From Taibaiella sp. (lineage in GTDB: Bacteria > Bacteroidota > Bacteroidia > Chitinophagales > Chitinophagaceae), in assembly GCA_021740995.1 (NCBI GenBank), contig JAIOYR010000039.1, positions 1-35,143 on the forward strand: a stretch of DNA of 35,143 bases, in the 5' to 3' direction. The position numbers and the translations under genes were made by a program. Positions 32,786-35,143 of this stretch are shown here, piece after piece; position 1 is the first letter of the stretch, and each line of letters opens with the position of its first letter. The notes under the pieces are model-generated. The model did no database searches, was not told where the DNA came from, and saw only the letters and a list, made by a program, of their open reading frames with translations.

Positions 32786-33310
32786 ATGAACAAGTCTCTT
32801 TCGCTACTCACCGTAGCCACTGCTGCCATTATGCTCAACGGCTGTTGCTTTGGTACACTGAATAATGCTATTACCCATGGCAAGTCTAAAGTGTCGCTAA
32901 TGCGTTCGCCTCAGGACCTTGAGGTAAGCTCCGGTGGTAATAAATTGCCAAAAACAATGGAGGCTTTTGCTTCCTCGTCCAATATAGGCGCAACCGCAAC
33001 TACCACTTACTATACCTCTGCTATAAGCCTCCCTGCAAAACAGAAAGCCACCATAGAATTATATTCGCCATCTATGAACAAACGTGCTACTGTAGAGCTG
33101 GTGCCAAAGGCAAGCAGAAATTTAATATGGCTAGACATTATTTTCGGAGCGGGATCGGGTTTGTTGATTGACATGCCTACCGGTAACCTAAAGATGCTTA
33201 CGCCCCGCCTGCTGGATGTACAGAGCGCACTGGAAGGCAAGCCACGAAGCAAATGGCTGAGCCATGGCAAGCTGAAGCGGATGGCAAAACGATCTGCGAA
33301 GCGCAGCTAA
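32786..33310 (+). CDS. hypothetical lipoprotein (174 aa)
   Basis: From the ATG at 32786 the product begins MNKSLSLLTVATAAIMLNGC, a lipoprotein signal with the lipid Cys at residue 20. The mature part is a beta-rich domain with ATIELYSPSMNKRATVEL, a hydrophobic glycine segment (WLDIIFGAGSGLLIDMPTG) that recalls the short GxGxxxD-type membrane or PEGA-like ends seen in some Bacteroidota lipoproteins, and a very basic C-terminus (SKWLSHGKLKRMAKRSAKRS). The role is unknown. The open frame starts earlier at 32705, but those residues precede the signal peptide. A bidirectional terminator follows. Confidence 0.75.
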   Translation: MNKSLSLLTVATAAIMLNGCCFGTLNNAITHGKSKVSLMRSPQDLEVSSGGNKLPKTMEAFASSSNIGATATTTYYTSAISLPAKQKATIELYSPSMNKRATVELVPKASRNLIWLDIIFGAGSGLLIDMPTGNLKMLTPRLLDVQSALEGKPRSKWLSHGKLKRMAKRSAKRS

Positions 33311-33331
33311 CTTTACCCGGTAAAGAAAAAT

Positions 33332-33405
33332 ACACATGCTCCTCAGAAGCCGTTACTGATTCTGTGATAAGAAACGGATGCGGAGCATGTGTTATTTTTT
33401 TTTTT
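33332..33405. terminator. bidirectional terminator between convergent genes
   Basis: ACACATGCTCC (33332-33342) pairs with GGAGCATGTGT (33382-33392), and an inner CCGTT/AACGG helix lies between. The plus strand continues with a run of 11 T residues. On the minus strand the stem is followed by A-TTTTTC. It can therefore end the lipoprotein gene and the thioredoxin-fold gene alike. Confidence 0.85.
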
Positions 33406-33432
33406 AACCATCCTTCAGTTTCGGGATTGGTC

Positions 33433-34596
33433 TTATTTCTTTTCCATTATTTTCTTCAGTAGTTCTTCCGTTGCTGTTACATCAGTACCTGCTTTCTTGC
33501 CGGTTTCAATGGCTTTATTGGCTATGGTGGCGGCTTCCTGCATTTGACCACTCTTGTACAATAGCGAGGCATAAGTGTCTAAGTAATTATAGTCTGGTTC
33601 TTTTTTGGTTACTTCTTTCATCCAGGTGCAGGCTTCGTTTATCACTTTTTTGTCATCACAGTTTTCAAAAATGTCCCAGCATACGGTGTTGATGTAACTG
33701 GTGTTATCATAGCCATTTTTGAGTATGAATTCGTTTGCTGCAACCGCATAATTTCCCCATTCTTTTGTGCCTTTATAATAGGCAATGCTGCAGTAGATTA
33801 CAGATGCGGCAGCATCTTCTGCCATGTACTTATCTATCATTTCCAGCAGGGCAGCAAATTCTCTGGGGTCCTGTTCTTTTATAGCTTTATTGAGCTTGTT
33901 GCCCAGCACAGAGTTCAGCTTGTCATTTACACTTACGCGTCCATAAAGCTTTCTGTACTTTTCTATGTTGTCGAAAAAGAATTTTGTGTGTTTTTCGCCT
34001 GCATCAAAATCCGCGAGTACTGCCCAGTTCTCTTCTGAAAACATGTTTTTCTGTTTGTCCAGATATGTGATTACTTCTTCGGTTTTTGGAAAGGCTCTTT
34101 TACCATTTTCAGCATGTGCTTTTACATACATTTCCGGGAAGGGAATGTTTATGGACTTACTGAACCCGGTTGCGGAAATTTGCTTGGTTTTGTCCAATGC
34201 ATCTTTCATTAGTTTTATGAACTGATTCTTTTTCTGGTATCCGACGGCCTGATACACATATGCTCCCTCCGGATTGAAAAAAAGGAATGATGGAAAACCC
34301 GATACGTGGTACTTAAGGGCAAGTTTCACCCCTTCTCCATGTTCCATATCCATTTTTACAGCTACGAAGTTTTCTTGAATCATTTTAATCACCGCATCAT
34401 CACTCATGGTTTCTTTATCCATTACTTTGCACCAGCCACACCAGTCGGTGTAGCAGTCTATCATTATGTACTTATGCTCCTTTGCGGCTTTTGCTTTTAT
34501 CTCTTCCCACGACTTGTTGAAATAATTTACCTCTCCGGCAGATTCGGTACTTACAGCCATCAATGTAAGTAGAGCCATTGATAATATGCGTTTCAT
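33433..34596 (-). CDS. thioredoxin-fold protein with long helical C-terminal region
   Basis: The 387-aa secreted protein has a signal peptide (MKRILSMALLTLMAVSTESA) and a thioredoxin-like domain (about 25-140) with the active-site motif CGWC in DCYTDWCGWCKVMDKET. It ends in the usual cis-proline loop VSGFPSFLFF. The rest (about 150-387) is helical, with TPR-like pairs (for example NYLDTYASLLYKSGQMQEAA) near the C-terminus. It should reduce or isomerise disulfides of envelope proteins, or act as a sensor of a periplasmic partner. The ATG at 34596 is chosen for the signal peptide. The 45 codons upstream are not signal-like. A normal length for a Bacteroidota thioredoxin-TPR protein. Confidence 0.88.
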   Translation of the reverse strand: MKRILSMALLTLMAVSTESAGEVNYFNKSWEEIKAKAAKEHKYIMIDCYTDWCGWCKVMDKETMSDDAVIKMIQENFVAVKMDMEHGEGVKLALKYHVSGFPSFLFFNPEGAYVYQAVGYQKKNQFIKLMKDALDKTKQISATGFSKSINIPFPEMYVKAHAENGKRAFPKTEEVITYLDKQKNMFSEENWAVLADFDAGEKHTKFFFDNIEKYRKLYGRVSVNDKLNSVLGNKLNKAIKEQDPREFAALLEMIDKYMAEDAAASVIYCSIAYYKGTKEWGNYAVAANEFILKNGYDNTSYINTVCWDIFENCDDKKVINEACTWMKEVTKKEPDYNYLDTYASLLYKSGQMQEAATIANKAIETGKKAGTDVTATEELLKKIMEKK

Positions 34597-34802
34597 TGAT
34601 TTGCTTTTTTTAGATAATGTAAGATTATGCATCTCAAAGATAGAACTTGCTGCAAAAAAAATTGTCAATTTCTGTCTGTGTCTCTTCCCGACATAAATTT
34701 TAACATTCAGAAACTGAATGCTCTGGCACATTTATCCCACACTTACTAACATTGTGTGGATACTTATTATACACATTTGTGTTATCCCTGCGTTATTTTT
34801 GT

Positions 34803-35143
34803 ATGAAACAAACTTTATCCATGTCATTGACAACCTTGAAGGATGATTTGCTGGCAGAATTCAGAGAAGAAAGGATAATGATTGCAGAGCAGCTCGAACT
34901 GCTTGATCCTCTTGCTACATCGTTGCGCAAGCCTGCCGCACAAAGACTGCTGAGCAGTGGCACACTCATCATTACAGAGTTTAGTTGTTACATACTCAGT
35001 TTGGGTGGTATTGCTTTTACAGCCTTACTACATCGCATTTACCCATTCAGTATTCTCAACAAAGCCTTTTACAATGCTGAGCTTAGGAATAGAATAGGAG
35101 GGCCCAATCTTACTTTGCTTATTGCAGCAATATACGCTCTTGC
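34803..35143 (+). CDS. partial membrane protein gene, cut by the window end
   Basis: An ATG at 34803 opens a frame that runs to the last base (113 codons, no stop). The start is a charged amphipathic helix (LKDDLLAEFREERIMIAEQL), then a hydrophobic segment at about residues 56-78 (IITEFSCYILSLGGIAFTAL) and another hydrophobic stretch near the edge. This is consistent with a multi-pass membrane protein with an N-terminal cytosolic helix. I do not recognise the family from this portion. An exact -7 box TATTTTTG ends 2 bp before the ATG (34794-34801), so the real start may lie later or the message may be leaderless. Confidence 0.6.
   Translation, partial: MKQTLSMSLTTLKDDLLAEFREERIMIAEQLELLDPLATSLRKPAAQRLLSSGTLIITEFSCYILSLGGIAFTALLHRIYPFSILNKAFYNAELRNRIGGPNLTLLIAAIYAL

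Noticed and set aside
1-35143. CRISPR arrays, tRNA or rRNA genes, integrases, complete insertion sequences
   Set aside because: I looked for regularly spaced direct repeats, tRNA-like cloverleaf ends and transposase motifs and saw none. The repeats found are two-copy or hairpin elements.

Overview
The window looks like a chromosomal segment of a Bacteroidota bacterium, probably of the Chitinophagaceae / Sphingobacteriia-like group. This is inferred from gene families typical of the phylum (DUF2851, a DUF5723-type barrel with thrombospondin-type-3 repeats and OmpA domain, a 7TM-DISM sensor kinase, type II IlvE), from repeated matches to the Bacteroidota -7 promoter box TAnnTTTG, and from the near absence of Shine-Dalgarno sequences. 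No taxonomic search was possible. Most of the window is ordinary core genome: short operons on both strands with many tail-to-tail gene pairs.

Layout. 1-2414: a partial gene end, a small membrane ORF, a DUF2851 protein and a conserved hypothetical. 2420-6211 (minus): a tandem OmpA-domain protein, a TRIC-type channel, a hotdog protein and catalase KatA. 6212-8032 is the gene-poor accessory stretch. It holds a palindrome cluster, an 89-aa hypothetical, a decayed small ORF, two copies of a 71-bp structured repeat, and a 43-aa membrane ORF lying between the copies. 8033-11177 (minus): RluE-like pseudouridine synthase, QueG and IlvE, separated by hairpin-rich spacers. 11361-14956: a hypothetical, OxyR with its redox cysteine pair, MltG and an outer-membrane barrel. 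15029-19217: a 49-aa membrane peptide, PdxH, an IMPACT-family protein, a thioesterase, a fumarylacetoacetase-family hydrolase, a lipoprotein, and TrmD and RimM. 19363-21622: MetF, an EVE-domain protein and an NlpC/P60 lipoprotein. 28986-35143: HMG-CoA lyase, a large OmpA/TSP3 barrel, a lipoprotein, a thioredoxin-fold protein and the start of a membrane protein.

The most interesting part is 21624-28897. A 776-aa fusion of a ThiF/E1-like adenylating domain and a nitroreductase domain (the Rv1355c/MoeY type) is followed 3 bp later by an acyltransferase with a GNAT/LuxI-FeeM-like look. Tightly spaced after these come a 7TM-DISM histidine kinase, a receiver-histidine kinase hybrid and a CheY-like receiver. 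A further single-domain receiver stands divergently at the other end. None of the three receiver proteins has a DNA-binding domain. My inference is a small-molecule synthesis and sensing module: the first two enzymes make or modify a metabolite and the kinases form a phosphorelay that responds to it or controls it. This is not proven by the sequence.

OxyR and KatA in one neighbourhood suggest a peroxide response. Other genes serve translation and tRNA/rRNA modification (TrmD, RimM, RluE, QueG), one-carbon and B6 metabolism (MetF, PdxH), branched-chain amino acid metabolism (IlvE, HMG-CoA lyase) and the cell envelope (MltG, NlpC/P60, OmpA proteins).
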